NCBI RefSeq assembly: GCF_900099965.1
Contig: NZ_FNDJ01000034.1
Span: 1 to 64,000 of the forward strand
Source of the DNA: Nonomuraea jiangxiensis
GTDB lineage: Bacteria; Actinomycetota; Actinomycetes; Streptosporangiales; Streptosporangiaceae
DNA length: 64,000 nt
Reading direction: 5' to 3'
Made by a program: the position numbers and the translations under genes. How positions within the stretch are numbered: the stretch's first letter is position 1; each line of letters opens with the position of its first letter. This document shows, in pieces, positions 52,506 to 60,523 of the stretch. The notes under the pieces are model-generated. The model ran no database searches. It was not told the origin of the DNA and was given only the letters and a program-made list of their open reading frames with translations.

Positions 52506-52832
52506 GTGAATACTGAAGTTCGGCAATCGCGGACGCCGCGCCCAAGGCGTATCGCGACGCTAGCTCTGGCCACTGCGGCCGCCGGTGTCATGTTCGTCCT
52601 AGGGGGCCAGGGAGTGGCCAGCGCGAGCGCGGCCTCCGCCTCCCACCCGGCCAACGCCGGGTACATCGCAACGGACCCCTTCGACCACGACTGGTTCCAC
52701 CCGCACCACCACGGGTACTGGCCCTACCATACGATGCACCGCCATAACCACGGGTACTGGCCGTCCCACACGCTCCACCACCACCCCCACGGGTTCTGGC
52801 CCTCTCACCTGCTCGGCCACCTTGGTCTGTAG
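52506..52832 (+). CDS. Secreted His-rich repeat peptide
   Basis: A 108-residue protein from GTG 52506. An Arg-rich N-terminus and a hydrophobic signal (about 17-45, IATLALATAAAGVMFVLGG) end at an Ala-rich cleavage region. The mature part is almost entirely three 13-residue repeats (residues 69-107), each HG(Y/F)WP-x-H followed by more His. About a third of the repeat residues are His, with conserved aromatic Tyr/Phe-Trp-Pro. Such a peptide should bind Zn, Cu or Ni outside the cell. I know no named family for it, and no metal regulator is adjacent. Confidence 0.65.
   Translation: MNTEVRQSRTPRPRRIATLALATAAAGVMFVLGGQGVASASAASASHPANAGYIATDPFDHDWFHPHHHGYWPYHTMHRHNHGYWPSHTLHHHPHGFWPSHLLGHLGL
52710..52826 (+). 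repeat. Three 39-bp coding tandem repeats
   Basis: Units start at 52710, 52749 and 52788, each beginning CACGGGT(A/T)CTGGCC. The units are diverged at third positions while HG(Y/F)WP and the following His are kept, pointing to selection on the protein. Confidence 0.7.
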
Positions 52833-53134
52833 CCCGTGGCGCACGGGTGACGGACGAGAGGACCCGCCCGAGGGTGGGCTCGGTGACGACACCCCGCACC
52901 GGCGGGCGAGTGCATCTCTACAACACTGAGATCGGCGATTGAGTCGACATCGTTCTCGCTGCTCGAATAAAGGGTGGACGACAAATGCCGTGTCGGATTA
53001 CTTCGCCACGGCATTTGTCGGTTCGGCGTCATTCGGGCCGCCGGGCTGACTTTGGCGGCGATCACCTACAACCTGCAACGACGAGGTCGTCCAGGTCCTT
53101 GGCGGTGCGGCATAACTCGTGCCGCACCGCCTCC

Positions 53135-53430
53135 CTACACCGAGGTGCTGACCGCCATCACCGGCCCGCACCATCCGGTTGCCGCGCTGACCTTCGAGCA
53201 GTACGCCGCGATCATGGACCGGTGGAACACCGCAGCGGTCACGGCTTGCCAGCCACTCCAGCGGCACTCGCTTCCAGTCCCGGCCGATCTCCTCGGCGCC
53301 GCTGGCCAGCCGTCGTTCCTGCCATACGCTGCCGGGCTGGTCTTCAAGCCAGTCCAGTGCTGCGGAAGCCGCCGGTTGACGCGGTGCCGGTGTAGGAACG
53401 CCTATCCGCGGCCGACTTCGCGCAGCGCTG
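53135..53430 (-). pseudogene. Possible phage-type integrase N-terminal fragment
   Basis: The minus strand reads ALDWLEDQPGSVWQERRLASG then GRDWKRVPLEWLASRDRC. The GSVWQERxLASGAE pattern is common at the N-terminus of actinobacterial tyrosine recombinases and precedes the Arg-His-Arg-Tyr domain, which is absent. The frame is otherwise broken, so this is a tentative call. Confidence 0.35.
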
Positions 53431-53609
53431 TCCTTGGGGAGCTGAGACTGCCGGGGCCTGCGCTGCGGCCCACGTCGGCGCTGCTCATGGAGGTTGAGCG
53501 GGTCCGGCGCAAAGCCAGGCCATCTGCGAGTCATGCGGTGAACGCGGTTTAATGCCGCCGCAACCTCGCTGTCAGCGATCAGGTAACAACCCGTGGACAC
53601 ACTGAGGTC

Positions 53610-54452
53610 ATGAGCAATGCACCCAAGGTGATTCACCCACGTTCCGGACACGGCAATCGGCAGGCGCACTCGTGGCGGCGAGAGCTCGTCGAACTCGCCG
53701 CACTGTTCCTCGCGGTCGGCCTGGCGCACCTGCTCGCGACACTGCTCGGGCACGCGGATCCGGGCCCCGTCGTACTGGTCGGGCTGGGGGTGGCGTTGAT
53801 CGTCGGAAGCGCGATCCACAAGCGGATGGGCCGCCGTCCGGCCAGGAGGGCGGCGACCGCGCTCCCGGTCGACGGCGGCGCGGGATCACCCATGGCGTTG
53901 TGGCGCATCCGCATGCGGGTGGTGGAACGGCCCGGACAGCTCGCCGCGGTGGCGGGCGCATTCGGCCGCCTGGGATGCAACATACTGACCCTGCACATCG
54001 CCCCGACCGGCAGCAGCGCCATCACACCCGCCGGATGCGACGCGCTCGACGAGTTCATCATCGAGGCGCCGCGCGATCTGACGCTCGACACGCTGGCCGG
54101 GGCGCTGACCGAGGCGGGCGGGCACGGCGTCGTCATCGTGCCCGCACAGGTCAAGGACCTCACCGACCCAGGCGTCCAGGCGTTCGTGCTGGCGCAACGG
54201 GTGGGTGCCGACCCCGACCGGCTGCCCAAGGCGATGGCGGAACTGCTGCGGGCACCGCAGGTCGAGTGGCGGCGACCCGGCGACACCGTGGACGAGGGCG
54301 CCGAGCTCAACACCACCATGGTGATCTCCGTGAACCCCGACCGCGCCCTGCTGATCAGACGGCCCGAGCTGCCTTTCACACCGACCGAGGCGGCCAGGGC
54401 GGCGGCACTGACCGCCGCGGCCCGCCAGGCCCGCTACACCAGCCCGGCGTGA
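53610..54452 (+). CDS. Membrane-anchored ACT-domain protein
   Basis: A 280-residue protein. Two membrane helices (LVELAALFLAVGLAHLLATL and GPVVLVGLGVALIVGSAI) are followed by an ACT domain at about 95-170 (RMRVVERPGQLAAVAGAFGR, LGCNILTLHIAP) and a further alpha/beta region. ACT domains bind amino acids to regulate enzymes; here one is tethered at the membrane with no catalytic domain, so it is a sensor or regulatory partner. No operon partner is visible. Confidence 0.75.
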   Translation: MSNAPKVIHPRSGHGNRQAHSWRRELVELAALFLAVGLAHLLATLLGHADPGPVVLVGLGVALIVGSAIHKRMGRRPARRAATALPVDGGAGSPMALWRIRMRVVERPGQLAAVAGAFGRLGCNILTLHIAPTGSSAITPAGCDALDEFIIEAPRDLTLDTLAGALTEAGGHGVVIVPAQVKDLTDPGVQAFVLAQRVGADPDRLPKAMAELLRAPQVEWRRPGDTVDEGAELNTTMVISVNPDRALLIRRPELPFTPTEAARAAALTAAARQARYTSPA

Positions 54453-54889
54453 GACCGCCCGGCACGGATCCGCGTGATCCCTCCCGGTAGCCCTTGGGTG
54501 CTCGTCTCGGTGGTGGTCGCGGGCTGTCCATGGTGGCTGCGGCGCTGATCGGGTCGGGGGGTGGGCGCGGGGTTCCGCTCCACTCCCGGGAGCCTGGTCG
54601 CGCTGGTCATGATCTTCCTGGCGCTCCCGGTCGTTGCTCAGTGCCCCACTATCTGCTGCGTTATCGAGCCTTCTCCCGGTCCTCGTCCACCCGATCACCC
54701 TGAACCGCTGAGCGGGCTTCTTCGCCCGGTCCTTCGCGTCAGCTCTGCGCCTGGTGAGCGGTCGCATGCTGGAGGCGCAGGGTGTCCACTTCCCACGCGG
54801 CCTTTCCCGAGACAACGTCGTCAAGGAATGGCCCTGCCATGATGGCGGAGTTTGTCGTAGTCGTTTGCTGAAGACACGGAGGACAGACC
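54453..54889. other. Intergenic region
   Basis: About 437 bases between the ACT-domain gene and the sugar cluster. No recognisable protein or strong operator; the cluster's palindrome is not found here. Confidence 0.35.
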
Positions 54890-55774
54890 GTGCGCATCGC
54901 ACTCGCGGGCCTCGCCACCAGCCATCCCTATACTGACGCCCGCACCTTGTCCCGCCATGCCGAGCTGATCGTGTGGGAGCAGGATCCCGAGAGGCTGCGG
55001 CGGTTCACCGAGGAACATCCGGGGGTGAAGGTGGCGGGCAGCCTGGAGGAGGTGCTGGCGGGCGGCCCCGACGGAGTGGTCCTGACCGTGCCCAACCCGC
55101 AGGTCCCGCAGGCGCTGGCCAGGGTGCTGGAGACGGGGGTCGCCTGTTTCGTGAACAAGCCCGCCGCCGCCAGCCGGGCCCAGCTGGAGCGGCTCGACCG
55201 GCTGCCGATCCACGATCGGGTGCTGTCGGGGTCGGTGCTGCGGTTCGCGCCGGCCTTCGCGGGCGTGCGGGTGGATCGTGGTGATGTGCTGGCCGTGCGG
55301 GCGACCGTACGGCATGACGTGGGGCTCTGGGCGACCGGCTACAACGCCTGGCAGGACACGCCGGGGGAGGGCGGCGGGACGATGGTCACCATGGGCATCC
55401 ATGGCGTGGAGCTGCTGGTCGCGCTGCTGGGCCCGGACGTGCGGCTGGTGGGCGCCGCAGGGGCGCGGCGGCACTATGCGACGCTGCGATCGGAGGACAC
55501 CGGGGTGATGGCGCTGCGCTGGGACGACGGGATCACGGGCACGGTCGAGATCCTCGGGGTGTCGGAGTCGGAGTCGTACGCCGTCACGCTGCACAAACGC
55601 GACGGCACCGAGACGATCGTGATCGAGAGCGGGGACGACCCGGTCAAGGGGCTCGGGTACGAGGGCACGATCGAGGCGTTCCTCGCGATGGTGGGCGGAG
55701 CGCTCAGCCCCGTGCCGTGGCAGGAGACGAGGGCCGTGCTCGACGTGCTGGTCTCCGCGCGCGACAGCTGCTGA
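54890..55774 (+). CDS. Gfo/Idh/MocA-family oxidoreductase
   Basis: A 294-residue protein from GTG 54890 (ACGGAGGA upstream). MRIALAGLATSHPYTDART starts the Rossmann domain with an altered GxGxxG-like loop, and CFVNKPAAAS is the Gfo/Idh version of the EKP motif, with Asn in place of Glu. The C-terminal domain has a MGIHGVELLVALLG helix with a candidate catalytic His. Such enzymes oxidise sugar or cyclitol hydroxyls with NAD(P). It is the first gene of the carbohydrate cluster, followed by its own terminator. Confidence 0.85.
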   Translation: MRIALAGLATSHPYTDARTLSRHAELIVWEQDPERLRRFTEEHPGVKVAGSLEEVLAGGPDGVVLTVPNPQVPQALARVLETGVACFVNKPAAASRAQLERLDRLPIHDRVLSGSVLRFAPAFAGVRVDRGDVLAVRATVRHDVGLWATGYNAWQDTPGEGGGTMVTMGIHGVELLVALLGPDVRLVGAAGARRHYATLRSEDTGVMALRWDDGITGTVEILGVSESESYAVTLHKRDGTETIVIESGDDPVKGLGYEGTIEAFLAMVGGALSPVPWQETRAVLDVLVSARDSC

Positions 55775-55787
55775 GCAAGGGTTTCAG

Positions 55788-55814
55788 GGGGCCGGCGTCG
55801 TTCGCGCCGGCCCC
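55788..55814 (+). terminator. Hairpin terminator after the Gfo/Idh gene
   Basis: GGGGCCGGCG (55788-55797) and CGCCGGCCCC (55805-55814), perfect 10-bp arms, 7-nt loop, then TTCCCC. It separates the Gfo/Idh gene from the next promoter. Confidence 0.7.
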
Positions 55815-55821
55815 TTCCCCG

Positions 55822-55862
55822 TTGACAGGCGAAGCTTCGCCCAGTTACGGTCTGGACCGTAA
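55822..55862 (+). promoter_or_regulatory. Promoter and operator of the epimerase-aldolase operon
   Basis: TTGACA (55822-55827) is followed after 17 bases by a weak -10 within the perfect palindrome TTACGGTC-TG-GACCGTAA (55845-55862). Near-identical sites lie at 59259-59276 and 60485-60502, so this is the operator of the cluster's regulator. Confidence 0.75.
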
Positions 55863-55883
55863 ATAACGGACGGAGGAGACCGC

Positions 55884-56891
55884 GTGCGGACGACAGCGGA
55901 ACTCGAAGAGCGGCTGGCGCGGCCGAGCGCCGGGCTCGTCGACGATCTGGGCAAGCTCGACGGCGACATCGTGATCCTGGGCGCCGGCGGCAAGCTCGGC
56001 CCGAGCCTGGCCCGCCTGGCACGCAACGCCACCGACGACGGCCGGCGGATCATCGCGGTGTCCCGTTTCTCCGAGCCGGACGTGGCCCAGGCGCTCCGGG
56101 ACGACGGTGTCACGGTGGTCGCCGCCGACCTCTCCGACGAGCGGGCGCTGCGCGACCTGCCGGACGCGCCCAACGTGGTGTTCCTGGTCGGAGCCAAGTT
56201 CGGCACGCAGGGCCGCGAGCACGCCACCTGGTTCACCAACACGTACCTGCCCGGCCGCGTCGCCGACCGGTTCGCCGGGAGCAGGATCGCCGCGCTGTCC
56301 ACCGGGAACGTCTATCCGCTCGTCCCCGTCGCCTCCGGCGGCAGCACCGAGGACTCGCCCACCGGGCCCGTGGGCGACTACGCGATGAGCTGCCTGGGCA
56401 GGGAGCGCGTGCTGTCCCACTTCGCGGACAAGAACGGCACGCCCATGTCGCTGATCCGCCTCAACTACGCGGTCGAGATGCGTTACGGCGTGCTCGTGGA
56501 CCTCGCCCAGAAGGTGCTCGCGGAGGAGCCCATCGACCTGGCGACGGGTCAGGTGAACGTGGTCTGGCAGGGCTACGCCAACGAGGTCACCCTGCGCTCA
56601 CTGCTGCTCGCCGGCGCGCCGCCGTACGTGCTCAACGTCACGGGCCCCGAGCTGATCTCGGTGCGGCAGGCGGCGCGGGCGCTGGGCGAGGCGCTCGGCA
56701 AGGAGCCGGTGTTCACCGGCGAGGAGGCGCCGACGGCGCTGCTGTCGAACGCCTCCCGGTGCCACGCCCTGTTCGGCTACCCCGAGCTGACCCCCGCCGA
56801 GCTGATCGAGCACACGGCGCGCTGGGTCGAAGGCGGCGGGCCGCTGCTGGGCAAGCCCACCAAGTTCGAACGCCGCGATGGGCGTTTCTGA
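55884..56891 (+). CDS. NAD-dependent epimerase/dehydratase
   Basis: A 335-residue extended-SDR protein from GTG 55884 (GGAGGAG upstream). DIVILGAGGKLGPSLARLAR is the nucleotide motif (GxGGxxG), STGNVYPLVP sits where the catalytic Ser/Thr lies, and the Tyr appears in VGDYAMSCLGRERV, giving a Tyr-x-x-x-Leu rather than the usual Tyr-x-x-x-Lys. The loss of Lys points to altered chemistry. In the cluster it could act on an activated or oxidised sugar. It shares an operon with the DHDPS-family gene 58 bases downstream. Confidence 0.82.
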   Translation: MRTTAELEERLARPSAGLVDDLGKLDGDIVILGAGGKLGPSLARLARNATDDGRRIIAVSRFSEPDVAQALRDDGVTVVAADLSDERALRDLPDAPNVVFLVGAKFGTQGREHATWFTNTYLPGRVADRFAGSRIAALSTGNVYPLVPVASGGSTEDSPTGPVGDYAMSCLGRERVLSHFADKNGTPMSLIRLNYAVEMRYGVLVDLAQKVLAEEPIDLATGQVNVVWQGYANEVTLRSLLLAGAPPYVLNVTGPELISVRQAARALGEALGKEPVFTGEEAPTALLSNASRCHALFGYPELTPAELIEHTARWVEGGGPLLGKPTKFERRDGRF

Positions 56892-56949
56892 CCGCACGTG
56901 CTCACTTCTCACGCCCGTGCTTACTTCTGACGACAAAGGGGGATCCCAC

Positions 56950-58005
56950 GTGCTCGGCACGGCTAGAGAGGCGCAGACGTCGGTGCGCGACCTGTTCAGA
57001 CGCGGTCTGGTGATCCCGGCGCACCCGCTGGCCCTGACCGAGGACAGGAAGCTGGACGAGCGCCGCCAGCGCGCGCTGACCCGTTACTACGTCGAAGCCG
57101 GCGCGGGCGGGCTGGCGGTGGGCGTGCACACCACGCAGTTCGCCATCCACGGCACCGGCCTGTTCGCGCCCGTGCTCGGGCTGGCCGCGGACACGGCGAA
57201 GGAGTTCGACCGCGAGGTGGTGCTGGTGGCCGGCGCGACCGGGCCCACCGAGCAGGCGGTGGCCGAGGCGGAGCTGGCCAGGTCGCTCGGCTACCACATG
57301 GTGCTGCTCAGCCCGTACAGGGAGCTCGACGAGGACGGGCTGATCGAACGGGCCGGTGCCGTGGGCGAGGTGCTGCCCGTGATCGGCTTCTACCTGCAGC
57401 CCGCGGTGGGCGGGCGGCCGCTCTCACGCGACTTCTGGACGCGGCTGGCGGCCATCGAATCCGTGGTGGGCGTCAAGGTCGCGCCATTCGACCGGTATCG
57501 CACCCTCGACGTGCTGCACGGCGTCGTACGGGCGGGCCGGGTCGGTGAGGTGGCGCTCTACACCGGCAACGACGATCACATCCTGGCCGACCTCATCACC
57601 TCGCACAAGGTGGTCGTGGACGGGCGGCAGGTGGAGGTGGAGTTCGTCGGCGGGCTGCTCGGCCAGTGGGCGGTCTGGGTCCGGCGGGCGGTGGAGCTGC
57701 TGGAGGAGGCCACGCTCGCCCGGTCGGGCGACGACGCGGCCGTGCGCCGGCTGCTCGGGCTCGACGGCCACCTCACCGACGCCAACGCGGCCATCTTCGA
57801 CTCGGCGAACGGCTTTCACGGCTGCATCCCGGGCATCCACGAGGTGCTGCGCCGTCAGGGGCTGCTGGCGGGCCGCTGGTGCCTCGACCCCGAGGAGGAG
57901 CTCTCCCCGGGGCAGCTCGCGGAGATCGACCGCGTCTGGGCCTCCTACCCCTGGCTGCGCGACGACGACTTCGTGGCCCAGGGCCTGGACCGATGGCTCG
58001 CCTGA
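56950..58005 (+). CDS. DHDPS/NAL-family class I aldolase (first copy)
   Basis: 351 residues from GTG 56950 (AAAGGGGGA upstream). It is a TIM barrel of the dihydrodipicolinate synthase superfamily: GLVIPAHPLALTEDRKLDER near the N-terminus, AGAGGLAVGVHTTQF, and the Schiff-base Lys176 in VVGVKVAPFDRY. The family cleaves or joins 2-keto acids. It is longer than the common ~300 residues, with a C-terminal helical extension. In this cluster it probably splits a keto-deoxy sugar acid. It is convergent with the regulator gene, 27 bases apart. Confidence 0.85.
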   Translation: MLGTAREAQTSVRDLFRRGLVIPAHPLALTEDRKLDERRQRALTRYYVEAGAGGLAVGVHTTQFAIHGTGLFAPVLGLAADTAKEFDREVVLVAGATGPTEQAVAEAELARSLGYHMVLLSPYRELDEDGLIERAGAVGEVLPVIGFYLQPAVGGRPLSRDFWTRLAAIESVVGVKVAPFDRYRTLDVLHGVVRAGRVGEVALYTGNDDHILADLITSHKVVVDGRQVEVEFVGGLLGQWAVWVRRAVELLEEATLARSGDDAAVRRLLGLDGHLTDANAAIFDSANGFHGCIPGIHEVLRRQGLLAGRWCLDPEEELSPGQLAEIDRVWASYPWLRDDDFVAQGLDRWLA

Positions 58006-58032
58006 GCTCCACCAGGGCTCGGGCCGGACGGC

Positions 58033-59238
58033 TCAGAGGGTGAGGCGGTAGAGCGTGAGGGGACGGCCGCTGGATCCGCTGGTCAGGTTGCCCGTGCGCT
58101 CGGCCAGCCCGGCCAGCTCCAGCCGGTGCAGCATGCGCCGGGCGGTGCGCTGCTGGACAGCGAGCCGCTCGGCGATCTCCCGGGTGGTCAGCGCCTCGCC
58201 GCCGGCCGCGTCGCGGGCCTCCAGCAGCCGCTCCAGGGTCGGCACCGACAGGCCCACGCGGCGCGCGATCAGCGACAGGTTCTGCTCGCCCGAGGGCGCG
58301 CTGATCACCGACTCCAGCACGATGTCGGTGTCGGCGCGCAGGGACAGCACGGCGGCCACGTTCCCGATGCGCCTGGCCCTGGCCAGGGCTCGGCGGGCCA
58401 GGCTCTCGGCCTCGGCGGCGCTGCGCCCGAGGCCGAAACCCACCCGCGCCACGCTGCTGTGACCGGCCAGCCGCGCCAGCATGGGCAGCCCGGTGAAGCC
58501 GCCCGTGGCCTCGTAGAGGGGGCCGCGGGTGGTCACCAGCAGGTGTGTGCCGCCGCGGAAGCTGGCCAGCGTGCCGCCCAGCGCGCCGGCCTCGCGCAGC
58601 AGGCCCTCCTCGCTGTCCACCTCCACCAGGCCGAGCGCGATCTGCGCGTCCTCCTGGACCTGGCCCTCGGCGGTCAGCAGGAGCTGGCGCAGCGCCGCGC
58701 GTACCGAGTGCTCGGACGGGGCCAGGCGCAGCACCTGCATCTCGTCGCGCAGCGCCTCGTGCACGGAGCTGAGGCAGGTGATCACCGGGTGGTCGGGAGA
58801 ACGGCGGTGGAAGGCGATGATCTTCTTGGAGGTGGTCTCAGGCCGGTAGCCGAGCATCCGGAGCTGGTCGGTGGGCAGCCCGGCCTCGACGAACGTGGCG
58901 GTGACGTCGGCGGGGGAGAGGGTGTCGATGGACAGGCGGGTGATGTCCCGGCCCTCGCGCTGGAGCCGTACCAGGGCGCTGAGCAGCGTCGCCCCGGAGT
59001 AGTCGACGAACACCGCCGGGCGGGAGAGCACCTCGGCGCCACGGGCCAGCATGTACGGCACCACGCCGGTGAACAGCCAGCCCTCGGCCGCGCCCGCGTG
59101 AGCCTCGACGATGGCCGGCGCCTGCGACTCGTGGTCGTAGTCGAGCCGCAGCGTGCTCACGCCGGGCTGCTCCTCGCAGGTGGCCGCGACGTCGTCGACC
59201 AGATCGTGCGGGCCGACGACTCCGATGACGAAACCCAC
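58033..59238 (-). CDS. Cluster regulator with PrpR-N-like, GGDEF-like and winged-helix parts
   Basis: A 401-residue protein. The N-terminus (~1-130, VIGVVGPHDLVDDVAATCEE, FTGVVPYMLA) resembles the PrpR/periplasmic-binding-like sensor fold. The middle (~170-300, VARVGFGLGRSAAEAESLAR) resembles a degenerate GGDEF domain without the GGDEF motif. The C-terminus (~310-401, LTTREIAERLAVQQRTARRM) is a winged helix. It is divergent from the aminotransferase gene with only 47 bases between, and that gap holds the palindrome. It most likely senses a sugar intermediate and binds the three sites. No named family comes to mind. Confidence 0.7.
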   Translation of the reverse strand: MGFVIGVVGPHDLVDDVAATCEEQPGVSTLRLDYDHESQAPAIVEAHAGAAEGWLFTGVVPYMLARGAEVLSRPAVFVDYSGATLLSALVRLQREGRDITRLSIDTLSPADVTATFVEAGLPTDQLRMLGYRPETTSKKIIAFHRRSPDHPVITCLSSVHEALRDEMQVLRLAPSEHSVRAALRQLLLTAEGQVQEDAQIALGLVEVDSEEGLLREAGALGGTLASFRGGTHLLVTTRGPLYEATGGFTGLPMLARLAGHSSVARVGFGLGRSAAEAESLARRALARARRIGNVAAVLSLRADTDIVLESVISAPSGEQNLSLIARRVGLSVPTLERLLEARDAAGGEALTTREIAERLAVQQRTARRMLHRLELAGLAERTGNLTSGSSGRPLTLYRLTL

Positions 59239-59258
59239 CCGCGCCTCCTTCTCCCTCT

Positions 59259-59276
59259 TTACGGTCCCGACCGAAA
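59259..59276. promoter_or_regulatory. Operator in the divergent regulator/aminotransferase spacer
   Basis: TTACGGTC-CC-GACCGAAA, one mismatch from perfect symmetry, ten bases before the aminotransferase start and 21 before the regulator start. It is the second of three matching sites. Confidence 0.75.
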
Positions 59277-59285
59277 GGTTATCTC

Positions 59286-60461
59286 GTGACCCTGCACTTT
59301 CCCAATATGGCCGAACCCGCGGGCCGCACCCTCGGCGACGAGGAGGTGGCCGCGCTGGAGCGGGTGATCCGTTCCGGCATGCTCAACTCCGTGTGGGGGA
59401 CCGAGGCGCGGGCGCTCGAACACGAGATCGCGGAGCTGTATGGCTCCCGCCATGCGATCGCGTGCTCCTCCGGCACCGCGGCCCTCCACCTGTCGGTCGT
59501 GGCGGCGGCGCCGGATCCCGGTGACGAGATCATCACGACGCCGATCACGGACTTCGGGACCGTGGCCCCCATCTTGGCGCAGAACGCGGTTCCTGTCTTC
59601 GCCGACGTGGACCCGTCCGACGGCAATCTCGATCCCGGCGCCGTGGCCGCGCTCATCGGGCCGCGCACCCGCGCGATCATGGTAGTGCACCTGTTCGGCG
59701 CGCCGGCCCGAATCGGCGAGCTGCGCCGGCTGGCGGACCTGCACGGCCTCACGCTCATCGAGGACTGCGCGCAGGCGTGGCTGACCGAGCTGCCGGGCGG
59801 CCGGTTCGCGGGCACGGCGGGCCACGTCGGCACCCTGAGCCTGCAGCAATGGAAGCACATCACCTGCGGTGACGGCGGGCTGACCATCACCGACGACGAC
59901 GAGCTGGCCCGGCGGATGCGGCTGTTCACCGACAAGGGGTGGGACCGGGCCGCGGGGCGTTCGCACGAGAGCCCGGGCCTCAACTACCGCATGACCGAAC
60001 TGCAGGCCGCGGTGGCGCGCGCCCAGCTCGCCAAGCTGCCCGGGGTCGTCGCGTCCAGGCGCCGCACCGCCGCCGAGCTCATCGAGGTCCTGCGCCCGCT
60101 GGAGGGACCGGCACTGCGACTGCCCAGGGCGGACGGGCACGCGTGGTGGCTGTTCCCGCTCGTCCTGCCCGGCGGCGACGCGCCCGAGCTGGCCGCGCAC
60201 CTGAGCGCGGCCGGGATTCCGGCACGGGCCGGTTACCTGAAGGAGCCGCTCAACCGGGCCCCGCTGTGGGGCAGGCCCGTGTACGGCTCCTCCCGCTACC
60301 CCCTGGAGCACTACGACCCCGCCCCCTGCCCCGAGGCCGAGCGGATGGTCTCCAGCACGCTCCTGATCATCGACTGGAACGAGCACTACACGTCGGAGCA
60401 CGTCAAGATCATCGCTGACGCCGTCGCGAGCCGTCCCGAAAGGGCGTCATCAAGGGATTGA
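59286..60461 (+). CDS. DegT/DnrJ/EryC1-family PLP aminotransferase
   Basis: 391 residues from GTG 59286. The sugar-aminotransferase fold is clear: IACSSGTAALHLSVVAAAP (phosphate-binding), VFADVDPSDGNLDP, LIEDCAQAW (Asp to the PLP nitrogen), and LQQWKHITCGDGG with the internal-aldimine Lys190. The family adds or removes an amino group at a keto-sugar or cyclitol carbon with Glu/Gln as partner. Beside a sugar importer and aldolases it probably deaminates an imported amino sugar or aminocyclitol; a biosynthetic role is the alternative. Confidence 0.88.
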   Translation: MTLHFPNMAEPAGRTLGDEEVAALERVIRSGMLNSVWGTEARALEHEIAELYGSRHAIACSSGTAALHLSVVAAAPDPGDEIITTPITDFGTVAPILAQNAVPVFADVDPSDGNLDPGAVAALIGPRTRAIMVVHLFGAPARIGELRRLADLHGLTLIEDCAQAWLTELPGGRFAGTAGHVGTLSLQQWKHITCGDGGLTITDDDELARRMRLFTDKGWDRAAGRSHESPGLNYRMTELQAAVARAQLAKLPGVVASRRRTAAELIEVLRPLEGPALRLPRADGHAWWLFPLVLPGGDAPELAAHLSAAGIPARAGYLKEPLNRAPLWGRPVYGSSRYPLEHYDPAPCPEAERMVSSTLLIIDWNEHYTSEHVKIIADAVASRPERASSRD

Positions 60462-60484
60462 CCACTTCAGCGCTGATCGCTAGG

Positions 60485-60502
60485 TTTCGGTCAGGACCGG
60501 TA
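60485..60502. promoter_or_regulatory. Operator before the binding-protein gene
   Basis: TTTCGGTC-AG-GACCGGTA, third copy of the cluster palindrome, 22 bases before the binding-protein start. It suggests the importer genes have their own regulated promoter. Confidence 0.7.
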
Positions 60503-60523
60503 TTCAGGAAAGGAAAGCCGCCG

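Noticed and set aside
52599..52899. Minus-strand frames over the His-rich peptide
   Set aside because: Gly/Arg/Val repeats are the antisense of the His/Trp repeats, and no start signal is present.
58126..59289. A 387-residue plus-strand frame opposite the cluster regulator
   Set aside because: Low-complexity Gly/Gln/His/Arg composition; the minus frame has a winged helix and a divergent operator.
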